Source: Paralithodes platypus
Taxonomy: Eukaryota; Arthropoda; Malacostraca; Decapoda; Lithodidae
Assembly (NCBI GenBank): GCA_032716605.1
Contig: CM064573.1
Location: 4,851,782-4,915,781, forward strand
Length of the DNA stretch: 64,000 bases
Direction: 5' to 3'
Below are positions 1 to 10,556 of this stretch, one piece after another (position 1 is the first letter of the stretch; each line of letters starts with the position of its first letter). The notes below the pieces were generated by a model. It saw only the letters and a list, made by a program, of their open reading frames with translations. It made no database searches and was not told the DNA's origin. The translations under genes and the position numbers were made by a program.

Positions 1-688
1 TGAGTCTTGTTTTGGTGGTGATAATGATCGGGAGGTGGTCTGAGCCCTAGGTTCTGACCATCTTCCAGGATGTTGTGGGGGCGAGTTCAGGGGAACAAAA
101 GGTGATATCAGGAGATGATGGGGTGTAGAGGGCTTGGTGGGGAGTATGGGTATGCTGATGAATGTTATTGAGGATATATAGGTTGTCTGTTTGGTGTTGT
201 AAGACCAGCCCTCTGTCTGTGTCGGGGTTGTCGACAAACCAGGCCGACGTCTTTGCATTGAAATCACCACCCAGGATGATGTGTGGGGTGTTTGTGATGT
301 GTTGTATTTGTGATCTGTAATCGTTTGGTACTGTAGGGGATGTTTGGGGAGGGATGTATGTGTTTATGATGGTAATGTTGGAGCTGTTGCCAGTGCGTAT
401 TTTAATTGATTGTGTTTCTGTTGTGTTATCGTTTGGGGGGAGGAGGGATTTGGTATGTGCACTGGTGTCTATATATGTTATATCTTTGTGTACCAGGGTG
501 ATGAGTCCACCGCCAATGCCGACGGCCCGGTCTTGTCGTATGGTGGTGAAATTGTGAAATGTAGGTGTTTTTTGTGATGTACGGAGTTTTCTTTCTTGTA
601 AGATGGCAATGTGTATGTTGTGTTGTTTGATGAAGTGTGTGAGTTCGTGTTTCTTTGTGTTGATGCCATCTATGTTTAGTTGAAGCAA
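1..688 (-). pseudogene. Non-LTR retrotransposon endonuclease domain fragment (jockey/I-like)
   Basis: Apurinic-type endonuclease/exonuclease/phosphatase domain that nicks target DNA for LINE integration. The frame opens with LQLNIDGI, has QERKL where the catalytic glutamate lies, then GGDFNAK and SSPDITF. The 213-residue frame stops at 47, but the same frame continues after the stop as GSDHLPIII, the catalytic SDH motif, and runs off the window. So it is one nonsense codon in an otherwise intact domain. No reverse transcriptase is seen because the window ends here. The clade is inferred from the SSPDITF and SDHLPI spacing; an I- or R1-like element is possible. The upstream end near 690 has no ORF1, so the copy looks truncated. 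Confidence 0.75.
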
Positions 689-1341
689 GGGTAACCGGCA
701 ATACTGGTACCCGGGCCTATCTTTATACTGTTAAGACAAGGCCTAGAGTACCCGGGGACTTGACAATGTAAGTCAGTGAAATATATTCAATCGAAATATT
801 ATTTCGAGTAACCCACTGGCCATAGGCCTACTTGGTACCAATGAAAATAATTAACCACGAGTGCAAAAATAAGTAGTAAAATAGACTAGGTTACTATTAA
901 AATGTTGTTATTGGATTTAACATCAATTTATAATGCCATCAACTACAAGTACTTTGATGGCTATGACTGACATAATGCAATATAAAAACGCCTTGAAGGC
1001 GAATATATTGACAAAGCACTCTCAATTGTTAACGTAAAAACATTACAAATTTCACCATCACATAGAACACTTTGAATGTAAACACTGAAGATATTGTAGT
1101 CGATATGGTATGAACCATTTATTCCCTACAATGCGTATTTATGATAAACTAATGAACAAGTTAACAATGATCGAAATTGAAGGAAAATTGCTCAAAAATT
1201 TACCGGAAAAGCAAAAAGTAAGGGGAAATAAAGTTTAGAAACTAAAATTTTGGCTTTGAAAAATAACCCTTGGCCAACGCACAACCTTGGGGAGAGTACA
1301 ATCGAATAACTAAATTTTACGAAATTGACTCGATCACAGTA
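689..1341. other. Noncoding AT-rich stretch, nothing recognised
   Basis: No credible coding frame, RNA gene or repeat with partners in this window was seen. It separates the endonuclease remnant from the TA-flanked MITE. Confidence 0.5.
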
Positions 1342-1822
1342 CAGTAAACCCTCGCTATCTCGGACTAATTGGGGGGAGACCCAGTCCGAAATGTCCGATT
1401 TTCCGAGATGTCCGAAGTCCGACTTATGTCCGACTTAGGAGAGGAAAATGTCCGAATTAGAAGAGGGAGTCCGAGCCACCAGAGAAAACGGAGACTTCCC
1501 TATTACTAACAACGTAGATTAAAGATAAATTACAGTATCTGTACAGTATACAGCAGACATATAATTATAAATATCACTTTCCTTCTCCATTTCACTGTCC
1601 TTCTCCACCTCACTGTAGCCTTAGATCTCGGAATTTGCCCTTAGATCTCGGAATTTTCTGAGATATATGACACCTGTCCGACAGACCATGTGGGCCCTCG
1701 GAGTTTTCCCCTTACATCTCGGAATTTTCCGAGATATACGGCGAACTTTCCGAGAGGCCGATGCCAGTCCGAGAAGTGCGGGTTTCCGACTTTTAGAGGT
1801 CCGAGATAGCGAGGGCTTACTG
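1342..1822. mobile_element. Tigger-type MITE, 481 bp, TA target duplication
   Basis: Starts CAGTAAACCCTCGCTATCTC and ends with its near inverse (gagggcttactg). TA is present on both sides at 1340-1341 and 1823-1824. Inside are several copies of an atctcgga/tccgagat half-palindrome. The right 170 bp matches the 5' end of the Tigger element ending at 19787, and the whole is close to 53698-54175 in opposite orientation. No coding capacity. Mobilisation by a pogo/Tigger transposase in trans is inferred from the TIR and the TA duplication. Confidence 0.85.
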
Positions 1823-2292
1823 TACTCAAAACTTACGGAAATTAATACAAAGCTACAAAGTTAATACACAAATTTAAAAAGACACTGCAGGTAATGAGCA
1901 AAAGGCTCGTATGACAAAAAACAAAATAAGTAAAAAGCAGTGGCGTCCTAAATACAAGAGCGTCGACCAGCCCAGAAACTAAGTCATTGCCTAATTCAAG
2001 TTTACGAGCGAATACAATTAAAATAAATGCATTCCTAAATGCACATACAACTTAAATATGTAAATAAACTCACTATGAATTAAAAAACTGACGCGTTTAA
2101 GAGGGGCTACTAAAATTATACATTAGGCAAGAGCACGGCTTTGACACGTCCGTACATGGCGGGCGACGCTCGAGAGAGGACGCATCTCGGGAGATAACGG
2201 TAGGAGGCATGTGGATGGGAAACAAGAGTAGGAATGGAAGGTATATAGGCGGGCTATTCAAACTGTGTTAATTCTTTTCTTTTCTACTTTTC
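1823..2292. other. Noncoding stretch, nothing recognised
   Basis: No credible reading frame and no repeat partner found within the window. Confidence 0.45.
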
Positions 2293-2460
2293 AGTGGCTC
2301 CGTCCCAATGACGTACCTTAGGAATGATTAAGGGGTACCCCCTAAGATGATCTTGGTTCTCGACCGTCGCTATCAAGGTAAACCCGGTCTCTGAGGAGAC
2401 CGGAACGAGGCCATATTATCATAGGCTCTTACGTCATTGACGTAAGGAGCCACCAATAAA
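2293..2460. repeat. DIRS-like terminal remnant (inverted repeat)
   Basis: Begins agtggctccg...atgacgta and ends tacgtcattgacgtaaggagccacc, so the two ends are inverted copies. The AGTGG...TCATTGACG theme is that of the DIRS termini near 23.0, 27.4 and 54.8 kb. The inner part (ccttaggaatgattaaggggtaccccc) resembles 24365-24415. Read as a solo end of a divergent DIRS-like family; this is inference. Confidence 0.45.
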
Positions 2461-2461
2461 T

Positions 2462-2575
2462 AACAGTACATTATAGTACAGTGTACTACACTGTAACTGT
2501 ACATAATAGTAGTGTACTATACTGTAACAGTACATAATAGTACAGTGTACTATACTGTAATATACTGAACATAAA
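2462..2575. repeat. Tandem ~33 bp repeat, internally palindromic
   Basis: About three imperfect copies of a unit containing tacagtgtactatactgta and acataatag. Each unit is itself close to self-complementary (gtacagtgtac, tactatactgta). Simple repeat with no coding content. Confidence 0.7.
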
Positions 2576-2905
2576 CACTCATCCTCCCATGAAAAGCACT
2601 GGAAATAGGTCCCTTCTTCACTTCTTTCCCTGTGATGTGTACTGTAGGTTTGTATATAGTCTTGCTGTAGTTATTGATGCTTTTTTTTCCTTGATGATTG
2701 CCTATTCCCCCCTCCCCAACACTTCACTGCCCCTGCCCCTTCTCCACCTCACTGTCCTTGTCCATCTCACTGTTCTTCACACCCTCACTGTTCTTCAGCT
2801 TCGCACCCCCACTGTTCTTCGGACAATGGCCCTTACCGTTCATAGGACCCTTACCCTTGCTCCCACTCATCACCATCACACCATCAATGTCATTATCTAG
2901 GTTCA

Positions 2906-4030
2906 TCATACTGGTATCCAGATCTGACCATGGGATCGTGTCAGCAGTACTGAGGGAGGTCGATTGAAGGGAGGAGGTCGATGCAACTGAGATTGAACTT
3001 GCACCAGAGGATGTTCGAAGTCTGGTTGTTGTTGGTGTTGGAGTGAAGAAGGAACTAATCTTTCGTTGCTTCTTGCGGTCCAGGTAGGCCTTCTGTACAC
3101 TAAGTGGCCACTTCGAAGAGGCTCGTAGAGAAAAGTCAGCTTATCATCCATTTCCTGCGACAGGTACTTCAGAATGGCATCAAAGGAATCCAGGACACTG
3201 GCTAGGCTGAACTTTGCCTCCCCAGTTTCTGCTGCTTCTTCTTCGTCTTCGTCGGGCTCTTTCTCTACAGAGACACTGAGCACCTCTGCAGCAATCTCTT
3301 CATATGTCCTGTGTTGATGACCTGGTAGATTGACATCTTGTTGTATCAAGCCCTCCACCTGATTCTCAGGAAAGTCACCATGGTTAGCCTGCTGGAGTAG
3401 GTTGGGAAAGTCACCGGCCTCGAACCCCAGGAACACATTATTTTTGACTTTGGGGATATCAAGCAGCTTACACCAGCCGTTCTTGGGTGTATTGAATGTA
3501 ACTTCTTTCCAGGCTTCGGCCCAGTTGTAGATGCAATCACGGAGGGTGTACTTCTTCAAATTTTGCAGACTTTTCTTGCCTCGTTCATCTACATATCCCT
3601 CCTCATCCATTCCATCCTCAACAATGACAAGAAACTGTTCTAGAATCTTCCTCTTTTATCGCTTCTTACAACTCTCGGTGATACCCTGATCTATGAGCTG
3701 GATAACACTGGTTGTATTTGGGGGCAAATACATGGCTTTATTTTTCAATTCCCGCTCTCCAACTTTGAGGTACAAGGGTGTGCAGGGGTGTTGTCTAGCA
3801 GCAGGATGGCAACTGCTTTGTCAGGTGGGATACCATATATTTGATGCTGAAAAGATAGTACAGTACATCCGGAACAAACCGCCCATGGAAGACTTCCTCG
3901 GTGATTGCTTGGTTAAAGCATGTGGCGGCAATGGCGGGAGGCGGACGCAAGTTTTTGAGGCTCCGGCATATTTTCATGGGAAAGGATAAATAACACGGAA
4001 TTTCGAGTGCATACGGAGCTAGCAAGGAGA
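2906..4030 (-). pseudogene. Tigger/pogo-like transposase, C-terminal half, decayed
   Basis: DDE transposase remnant read on the minus strand in several frames. Near 3935-3870 the frame gives NQAITEEVFHGRFVPDV, the region before the second catalytic aspartate. Near 3835-3785 a shifted frame gives LLLDNTPAHP, the second Asp motif. Near 3700-3680 a further shifted frame carries the IDQG third-Asp region. From 3610 to 2906 an open 234-codon frame reads KKYTLRDCIYNWAEAWKEV, typical of the post-catalytic helical part of Tigger and jerky proteins. The HTH and first Asp are absent. At least two frameshifts make it non-functional. It is a different family from the neighbouring 4339-7319 gene, although both lie on the minus strand. 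Confidence 0.75.
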
Positions 4031-4338
4031 GGAAGGACTCGTGAAGTGTTTGGAAGATAAATTGGTTGGTGTAGCCGCGCGGTAGCCGTAACCGCGATAG
4101 CCATACTGATGAACTAATGGGAATAATTCTAATTGGTGCCTGGGTGCCGAATTTGACAACTATTTTTCGTATTTTGCGATTTTTACCTAATAATTTCCAC
4201 TGAACACTAACATAACATAATAATAATTATAAGAAACATTATAAAAGTAAATATAAGAACATATTACACCATCACATTTACCTTTTTAGGTGTGTTGAGG
4301 GATTTAGGTGGGTTGGGTTCCGAGGCGAAGGTGGCGAA
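4031..4338. other. Noncoding flank between two Tigger copies
   Basis: AT-rich, no frame. It probably contains the 3' end of the downstream Tigger element, but no terminal inverted repeat was recognised. Confidence 0.4.
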
Positions 4339-4475
4339 TTATTGGCCACTCCTACGTTGCTCTATCTCGTTCAGTATCCCTTCAACATCAAATCCTTCAA
4401 ATTCTGAAGGGTCATCATCCCCTGTATCCAATTCAAGTGCCGTAAGTAAAGGCTGTTCATCGATTTGTTGCCGTG

Positions 4476-4571
4476 GTCGAGGCTCACCGGAGGGGCCCGG
4501 TCGAGGCTCACCGGAGGGGCCCGGTTGAGGGTGGTCGGAGGGGCCTGGTTGAGGGTGGTCGGAGGGGCCTG
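4476..4571 (-). repeat. Four 24 bp coding repeats in the Tigger tail
   Basis: Four in-frame copies encoding GPSDHPQP or GPSGEPRP, arranged as two plus two. They lie just after the QITDFF box of the transposase. The paired arrangement suggests recent duplication of a 48 bp block. Confidence 0.8.
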
Positions 4572-4581
4572 GCCGACCACG

Positions 4582-4605
4582 AAAGAAGTCTGTGATCTGG
4601 CGTTG
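4582..4605 (-). other. PIP-box-like motif in the transposase tail
   Basis: Codons read QRQITDFF, which fits the PCNA-interacting consensus Q-x-x-[ILM]-x-x-F-F. The same motif occurs at the matching place of the Tigger copy at 26640-26663. PCNA binding by Drosophila pogo transposase is established; binding here is inference. Confidence 0.6.
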
Positions 4606-4964
4606 CTGGAGAGAGTTGATATGGGCGTGGTACCTATCCTCATAACCTGCCAAGATCTGATTAAGTAAGGATGTCCTTGTTTCACTGTTCACAATTGAAT
4701 CTTGCTCAATAATATGCCGCATCTGTCCACCTAACTCTATGAGGAGTTTTATGTCGCTCATGGGAATGCCGTCCATTTGTGTTTCAACATTCTCTTCATC
4801 TTCTGCACTATCCTCCTGTCCTTCTTCGTCCTCCTGGAGTAGGTCTTCTGCTGTAACATTTGCTGGCCTCAACATTTCCCTGATATCCTCGCCAGTTGTC
4901 TCTGCAAAACCACGGCCAGCGATCCCTCTTGCCTCCTCTGCTGCTGCCTCTAACTCTGCATCCA

Positions 4965-5501
4965 TATGTTGGGCGGGTGCCCAACTCCGAAAGGAGTTGA
5001 AATAGGGGAGCTATCCCTCCGCCAAAGGCGGCTTTCTAGGGCCTTTCCTAGCTGATGCCGAGAGGATTGGGTTCTAGTCATGTGGTGATGGGCTGGTCTA
5101 TCAGAGTGAGAGCTGAGCGATCTCTGCCATACCCATAGCTTACTCTGACTGTTCCTCTTACTTATATATCTTCTAGATCTCAAGTGACGGCGTCTTTTCC
5201 GTGGATCGACCTCCCTACTGCCAACCTAAAAGTTGGCAGATTGGGAGCCAAAGCGTCACATTTTTCCCTTGCCCCTCAACTTTCCCTTCATAATTGCTGA
5301 GGGGCACAGGGCCTTGGGTGGGGCTTTGGTTTCCCGGGCGTTTCCGCGCCCTCCTCAGCTCCCTGCCTTAGAGTGGCTTCGGTCACCCGGGCTTTGTTAG
5401 TGGTAAGCAGGGAGGGTTTTGTGGGGGCGCTCTATGGCCTTGGCCTTGCTCGGGACCTTGGGGCTGTTCGGCCAGGCAGCCTGGGGAACAACAACAACAA
5501 C
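4965..5501 (+). mobile_element. SINE-like retroposon with (AAC)n tail, longest copy
   Basis: Ends in gggg followed by an AAC repeat and is flanked by a perfect 13 bp duplication (aactctgcatcca at 4952-4964 and 5502-5514), as expected of target-primed insertion. It interrupts the Tigger C-terminal coding region. It is about 130-210 bp longer at its 5' end than the copies at 5948 and 21566. That extra head folds into several strong hairpins (gttgggc/gcccaac, ctcc-gaaa-ggag, ccgcc-aaa-ggcgg). No clear tRNA A and B boxes were seen, so its RNA ancestry is unknown. Confidence 0.82.
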
Positions 5502-5947
5502 AACTCTGCATCCACTGACTGCAGCTCACCTGCCACTATTACCTGCCTGTCCTCTGGTAGACCTTCCAAAATGTTGTGCCATGCATGGTTGATTGTAGCC
5601 GGGGTTACATTCTTCCAGCAATCTACCACCAAGTCTATTGCCTTTTTGACATTGTAATTCTTCCAATACCGAATCACTTTTTTTTCAGATTCGGTATTTG
5701 CTTCAGCTTCCTCGTCCTCTCCTTCATCCTCACTATCCACCAACTGCTGAATAAGTTGATTGTCTTGTGTTGCCTGCCGCATCTGACGAAACTGCCGTTG
5801 AGAATATGCAGCCTTCACTACCACAATCACCTCCTGGTCGAGGGGCTGGATTAGGGAGGTTGTGTTGGGAGGCAAGAATTCCACTTTCACGTTAGGGTTC
5901 TCCGTCCTCATAAGGGGTGAATGGCCAGGGGCATTATCCAACAGGAG

Positions 5948-6356
5948 TTGTTGTTGTTGTTGTTGTTCCCCAAGCTGCCTGGCCGAACAGCCCCAAGGCC
6001 CCGAGTAAGGCCAAGGCCATAAACGAGCGCCCCCACAGAACCCTCCCTGCCGACCACAATAAAGCCTGGGTGACCGAAGCCACTCCATGGCGGGGAGCTG
6101 AGAGGGTGCGTAAACGCCCGGGAAACCAAAGCCCCACCCAGGGCCCTGTGCCCCTCAGCAATTATGAAGAGAAAGTTGAGGGGCAAAGGAATAATGTGAC
6201 GCTTTAGCTTCCAATCTTGGTAGATTGGGAGGTCAATCCACGGAAGAGACGCCGTCACTTGAGATTTAGAAAATATATAAGTAAAAGGAACAGTCAGAGT
6301 AAGCTATGGGTATGGCAGAGATCGCTCAGGTCTCACTCTGATAGACCAGCCCATCG
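5948..6356 (-). mobile_element. SINE-like retroposon, (GTT)n at left, 409 bp
   Basis: Reverse-oriented relative of 4965-5501, truncated at its 5' end (gatgggctggtctatc). It is flanked by a near-perfect 10 bp duplication, ccaacaggag at 5938-5947 and ccagcaggag at 6357-6366. It sits inside the codons for the second catalytic Asp motif of the Tigger transposase. Confidence 0.82.
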
Positions 6357-7319
6357 CCAGCAGGAGTAGAATGTTAAATCTAACGTTCTTGGCCTTGCAG
6401 TACTCCTTAACTTCCGCGACGAATGCTTCCTTAAACCAGTCCAGGGAGAGCTTGGCAGACATGTATCCTTTCTTGGAAGATAGCCAGTGGACATTTAGGT
6501 TGTTCATATCATGCCCCTTGTAAGCCCTAGGCCTCTTGGCGCGATGAATGATGGTAGGTTTCAAGCAGCAGGTACCTGAAGCATTCATGGCGAAGAGCAG
6601 GGTGAAGCGTTCTTTTATCGCCTTTCTACCCCTAATTTTGGCTGACTTGTTGGTGATAAATGTACGTTTGGACATTGTCTTCCAATAGAAGTTTGTTTCA
6701 TCCATGTTAAATATTTGGTCTGGAATGTATTGTTCCGCTTCTATGATGTTTTTCAGGGCCTCTGGATATGCACGAGCGGCAGTCCTGTCCCCACTAGCCG
6801 CCTCACCCGATACTTTAACACTCTTAATTGTATGGCGGCTCATGAACTTGCTAACCCACCCTTTGGAAGCCTGAAATGCTTGGGGGTTATCCACACCAAG
6901 CTTACGAGCCACACTTTGATAAATCTCCTTGGCTGTGACCGTAATCTCACGTGTGTCCACGGGCAAGTTCCGCTTTGCCTGCTTATTCAAGTATCGCCCC
7001 AACACTTGTTCCGTCTTAAGTACTGTAGCACTTTATTAGAACTTTGAAAGGCATTCGATGCAGCAATTGATATGGCAAGTTTCATGTGACTCTTTATGTT
7101 TTCTCGCTTTTGATAAATCCCCCTCACTGTCGATTCATTCACTCCAAACTTCTTTGCCACACTCCTTTTTGTTTTACCCTTGCCTATTAAGTCCACAATT
7201 TCCTGTTTCTGAGCATACGTAAGGTTCTTTCTCTTCTTAATGTCTCGATTTGGTGCGGTCACATTACGCTGAGCGAAGGTAGGGGGATTCGGTGGCCATT
7301 GGGGTGGGTTAGTAGCCAT

Positions 7320-8337
7320 TGTTCACAGGTATAAAAACACTTTTCACAGCTTTCACCAGACAACAATGGGGGTACAAGTAAGACTGAGAAATTGTAAGTA
7401 TGGCGGGACGGCGGGAGGGTAGGAGGATGGGTGGCGGCCAATCACAGCGCTTGCTTCCCATGAGTCACGCCCAATCAGGGAGCGAGTAGCGTAAACGTAT
7501 GCTTGCCGCCCGCCTGGGAATTCCCAAGCCCGGGAATTTCCAATTTTGTTGTATTTTTGGCCACATTTGGTGCGTGATAGCCAGCTCATAGGCCTGAAAG
7601 CCATGGTCTGACAGCTTTTGGGGAGCAGGCGATAGCTGTGGAACGCGATAGCTAAGTGCGTGAAAGCTGAGGGTTGAGTGTAATTAGAGTAGAGTAACGG
7701 GACAGCGGTAGTGTTGTGAGTTGTTGAGATTGTAAACAAACATGGCGGAAGGAATTTCGGGATTGAAGTGTTAGTCTTAGTAATCAGAAACTTGGGTATT
7801 AAAGTGAATATGTTATGACAAGATACATAAGTGGAAAAAGTACAATAAGAATAAGTAGATAAATGGGTATTAAGTAATTATGTTGTGAGAAAATACACAA
7901 CATAAGTGGGAAAGTACAATAAGAATAATGTGGAATAAATACAATATACTGTATATTGCCTAAAAGATACGTAATCGGTAAAGGAAAGAAAGATAAAAAA
8001 CAAATGAATTCAAGTGGGGCACGGAAACTAGTGCGTATATGGAGCGTCGATGTTGTGACGTCATGAGCAGGGCGATGAGTAACTGAGTCATGGCGTCGGA
8101 AGACAGTTGACCGTGAGTAACGATAGCGGATGGAAGTGCTGACAGTGGAGTCAAGTCCTGGCCAGGCAGCAAGAAATGAGTCAGCACTCAAAGCTTATTA
8201 GTGCACTGGAATATAATCTGCTCACCCCGCCCTGGACAATGAATCAAGTATTATCCGCCAACCCTGCCTGCAATACTCAGCATATGGAACTCTGCCGGTG
8301 ATACAGCGAGGTAAGGCGAATACAAAGTGAGTTCAAC
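7320..8337. other. Upstream flanks: Tigger 5' leader and CR1 5' leader
   Basis: No credible frame. The left part, before the Tigger start at 7319, is GC-richer and holds a ccaatcacagcgc CCAAT-like box, but no terminal inverted repeat was recognised. The right part (about 8160-8337) precedes the CR1 ORF1 start and is probably its 5' untranslated region. The exact 5' end of CR1 could not be fixed because no second full-length copy is present. Confidence 0.4.
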
Positions 8338-9290
8338 ATGACGGAGGCGGAAGAAAGGTTACAACGTTTTCGGGGGTTTAAGAGCACAGATAAGAAGTTA
8401 GAAGAGGTTATTAATGTTGTGAAGGATTTGGAAAAGTGGAAGAGTGATACGGAGAAATGGAAGGGGGATATTGGTGAGAAAGTTAAGGTACTGTGTGTAC
8501 TGTGTGGTGTGTCAGGTGGGGAAGGGAATAGGCCTAGCGAAGGAAGCGAATGTAGGCCTATTTTGGAAGTTAATAATAGCCTAGAGATGGTATTGAAAAG
8601 GGTAGATGAACTGGGAGCAGAGAATATGGCATTGAAGGAGCAGCTGAAGGAATACGAAGGACGATTCAAGGAAGTAAAGGAGTCAACTGCATGGACGGTG
8701 GTAGGTGAACAGAAAGTTAAGGATTTGGAGGATATTGTGAAAGAACAAAAGGAAGAAATGAATATGACCAAAAAAAGTTTTGAGAGTGCAGTCGTAGGTG
8801 TCATGAAGAACAAGGAGAGTGTCGTGAGGGAGGCCATGGACAGGGATAGGGGTGTAATCATGCATGGAGATATAGAGGCTCATATGAATGATAATGGAGT
8901 GAGAAAAGTGAGGGATATGGAGAAAGTGAAGGAGATCATGAAAGGTGTGGATGTGGACGGATGTGGACGGATGTGGATGGGAAGGGCAGGTGGAAGAAGT
9001 CAGTAGGATAGGTAGATATAAAAGGGGAGAGATGAGACCTATAAGAATACAGTTTAAAACCAGGGCAGTGGCAGAGACAGTGACAATTTTAGTTGGAGGC
9101 TAAACACAAATGAAGAACTGAAACATATAAGACTAAAGAAGGATTTGAGCATAGAACAAAGAAAATAAATAAAGGAATTATAGGAAAAGGCTGATGAAAA
9201 TAATGGAAAGTTGGGTGAGGAGGATAAGAGGAATTTTTACTGGAGAGTGAGGGACGGGAAATTGAAGAAGTGGTTTATACGAATAGAAGG
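8338..9290 (+). pseudogene. CR1-like ORF1 (coiled-coil RNA-binding protein)
   Basis: ORF1 of a CR1-group LINE, presumed RNA chaperone of the retrotransposition particle. The 222-codon first frame is highly charged and rich in heptad-like E/K stretches (ENMALKEQLKEYEGRFKEV), consistent with a coiled coil. After 9006 other frames continue with IGRYKRGEMRPIRIQF, GGWRLNTNEELKHIRLKKDL and FYWRVRDGKLKKWFIRI, which look like the RRM-type core and C-terminal end of CR1 ORF1. So at least two frameshifts split it. Start chosen at the ATG at 8338; an upstream in-frame start was not seen. Confidence in the family is moderate because ORF1 is poorly conserved. Confidence 0.65.
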
Positions 9291-9349
9291 GAGAAGGAGA
9301 TCAGGGAGGGAAGAGAATGTGATAGGAGTTGTGACGGGAGGAGAACAGG

Positions 9350-10547
9350 GTGGAGGTGTCACAGGGAGAGACAGGAGACGAACCTGCAGACCCAGTAATG
9401 CCAGGGGGGGGGGGAGTAGGGTACGGACAGGAGGAGCGGGATGGTGTAGTTGCTGAAGGAATGGTAGAAAGATTAAGGATTATGTTTAGTAATGTGGATG
9501 TGTTTACCCAGGACAAGAAAAGAGAACTGATATGTAGGTTGCAGGATGAAGAGGAAAAACCTGATGCCTTACAGGAAGTAAGACCAAAAAATGCTAGAAT
9601 TGAAAGGGAACTGGTGGAATATAGTTTGGAGGGTTTGGAGTTGTATGAGAGGAATGCTATTAGAGCAGAGGTTGGAAGAGGACTGTTTATTTATGTAAGA
9701 AAAGAGCTCAAGGTAAATGAGGTGGATATGAGACAGCAGTATTGTGAGTATTTGTGTATTGAAGTAAAATGTGCAAGAGGATCAATTCTAATTGCCTCTA
9801 TATATAGAAGCTCAAATAATAGTAGGGAAGAGGATGATAACCTACTGAAAGCAATGGAGGAAATAGATAATAGAGAGAACAAATATAAGATTTTGATTGG
9901 AGATTTCAATTTGCCAAGGATCAACTGGGTAAATTGTACTACTCCAGCGGGACAATGTAGCCTGGAAAACAAGTTTATAGAGCAAGTAAGAGATTGTTTT
10001 TTAACGCAACATATTACAGAGATGACAAGATATAGAGATGGGACACAGGAGAGTGTACTTGATTTGATATTTAGCAATGAGGAGGATATAGTGGAACATG
10101 TCAATGTGGATAGCCCTATAGGTCGTAGTGACCATGCCTGTATAAGTTTTAGTTGCAATATTAAAACAGAGAGGGATAATAGAAGCAATAAAAAAAAATA
10201 TACATGTATGATAGAGCAGATTATGAGCTGCTGAGACGGTGTTTGGATATTGACTGGGGGGAATACTTGAACGGTGAAGACACTGAAGGAATGTGGAGGA
10301 AGATTAGAGTCAAACTGGAGAATGCTATATCCAAATGTGTACCAGTAAGGGAATATAAGGATAAAACAAATTTGAGGAAAAGAACGAACCCAGAATTACC
10401 AATGAAAAGAAAGCTTTGGACATTGATAAGAAGAAAGAAACGATTGTGGGAAAGACTAAAATTGTTAAAAAAGAACAGGGGGTCTAGTATAGAAGCTAAA
10501 GAAGTGGATTTGGAACGCAGACAAATAAACAATAAAATAAGGTGGGA
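9350..10547 (+). pseudogene. CR1-like ORF2, endonuclease part
   Basis: N-terminal endonuclease domain of ORF2. Recognisable blocks are LRIMFSNVDVF, a glutamate block LQEVRPKN, LIASIYRSSNN, IGDFNLPRINW, LDLIFSNEE and GRSDHACISF, the catalytic Asn, Glu, Asp and SDH positions in the expected order. The frame stops at 10234 after an A run and continues in another frame from 10204 (ADYELLRRCLDIDW) as the linker toward the RT. It ends at 10547, where an RTE element was inserted. The reading frame resumes at 12896. A G run at 9401-9412 lies just upstream. Confidence 0.82.
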
Positions 10548-10556
10548 GACAAGGAG

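Larger units (their letters stand above)
4339..7319 (-). pseudogene. Tigger-like transposase gene split by two SINEs
   Basis: Cut-and-paste transposase of the pogo/Tigger group. From the start at 7319: a proline-rich leader, then a CENP-B-type N-terminal helix-turn-helix (LTYAQKQEIVDLIGKGK, VNESTVRGIY). A frameshift at about 7005 follows, then a second HTH region (KGWVSKFMSRH). The catalytic parts are NMDETNFYWK (first Asp), LLLLDNAPGHSP (second Asp) and SLIQPLDQE (third Asp). The D-D-D set is complete once the SINE at 5948-6356, which sits inside the second Asp motif, is discounted. A second SINE (4965-5501) splits the acidic C-terminal region. The tail has a PCNA-binding-type box and four 8-residue repeats, and the stop is at 4339. 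Broken by two insertions and one frameshift. Confidence 0.88.

Noticed and set aside
2589..2967. Plus-strand frames of 89-103 codons
   Set aside because: Simple CCCTCACTGTTCTT repeats in translation; no homology recognised.
5050..5095. Hammerhead ribozyme in the SINE head
   Set aside because: A ctgatg is followed by ccgagagg, but the expected CUGANGA core and the second GAAA are not in the right arrangement.
8277..8861. 194-codon minus-strand frame
   Set aside because: Antisense of CR1 ORF1; low-complexity Ser/Phe/Leu-rich, no motif.
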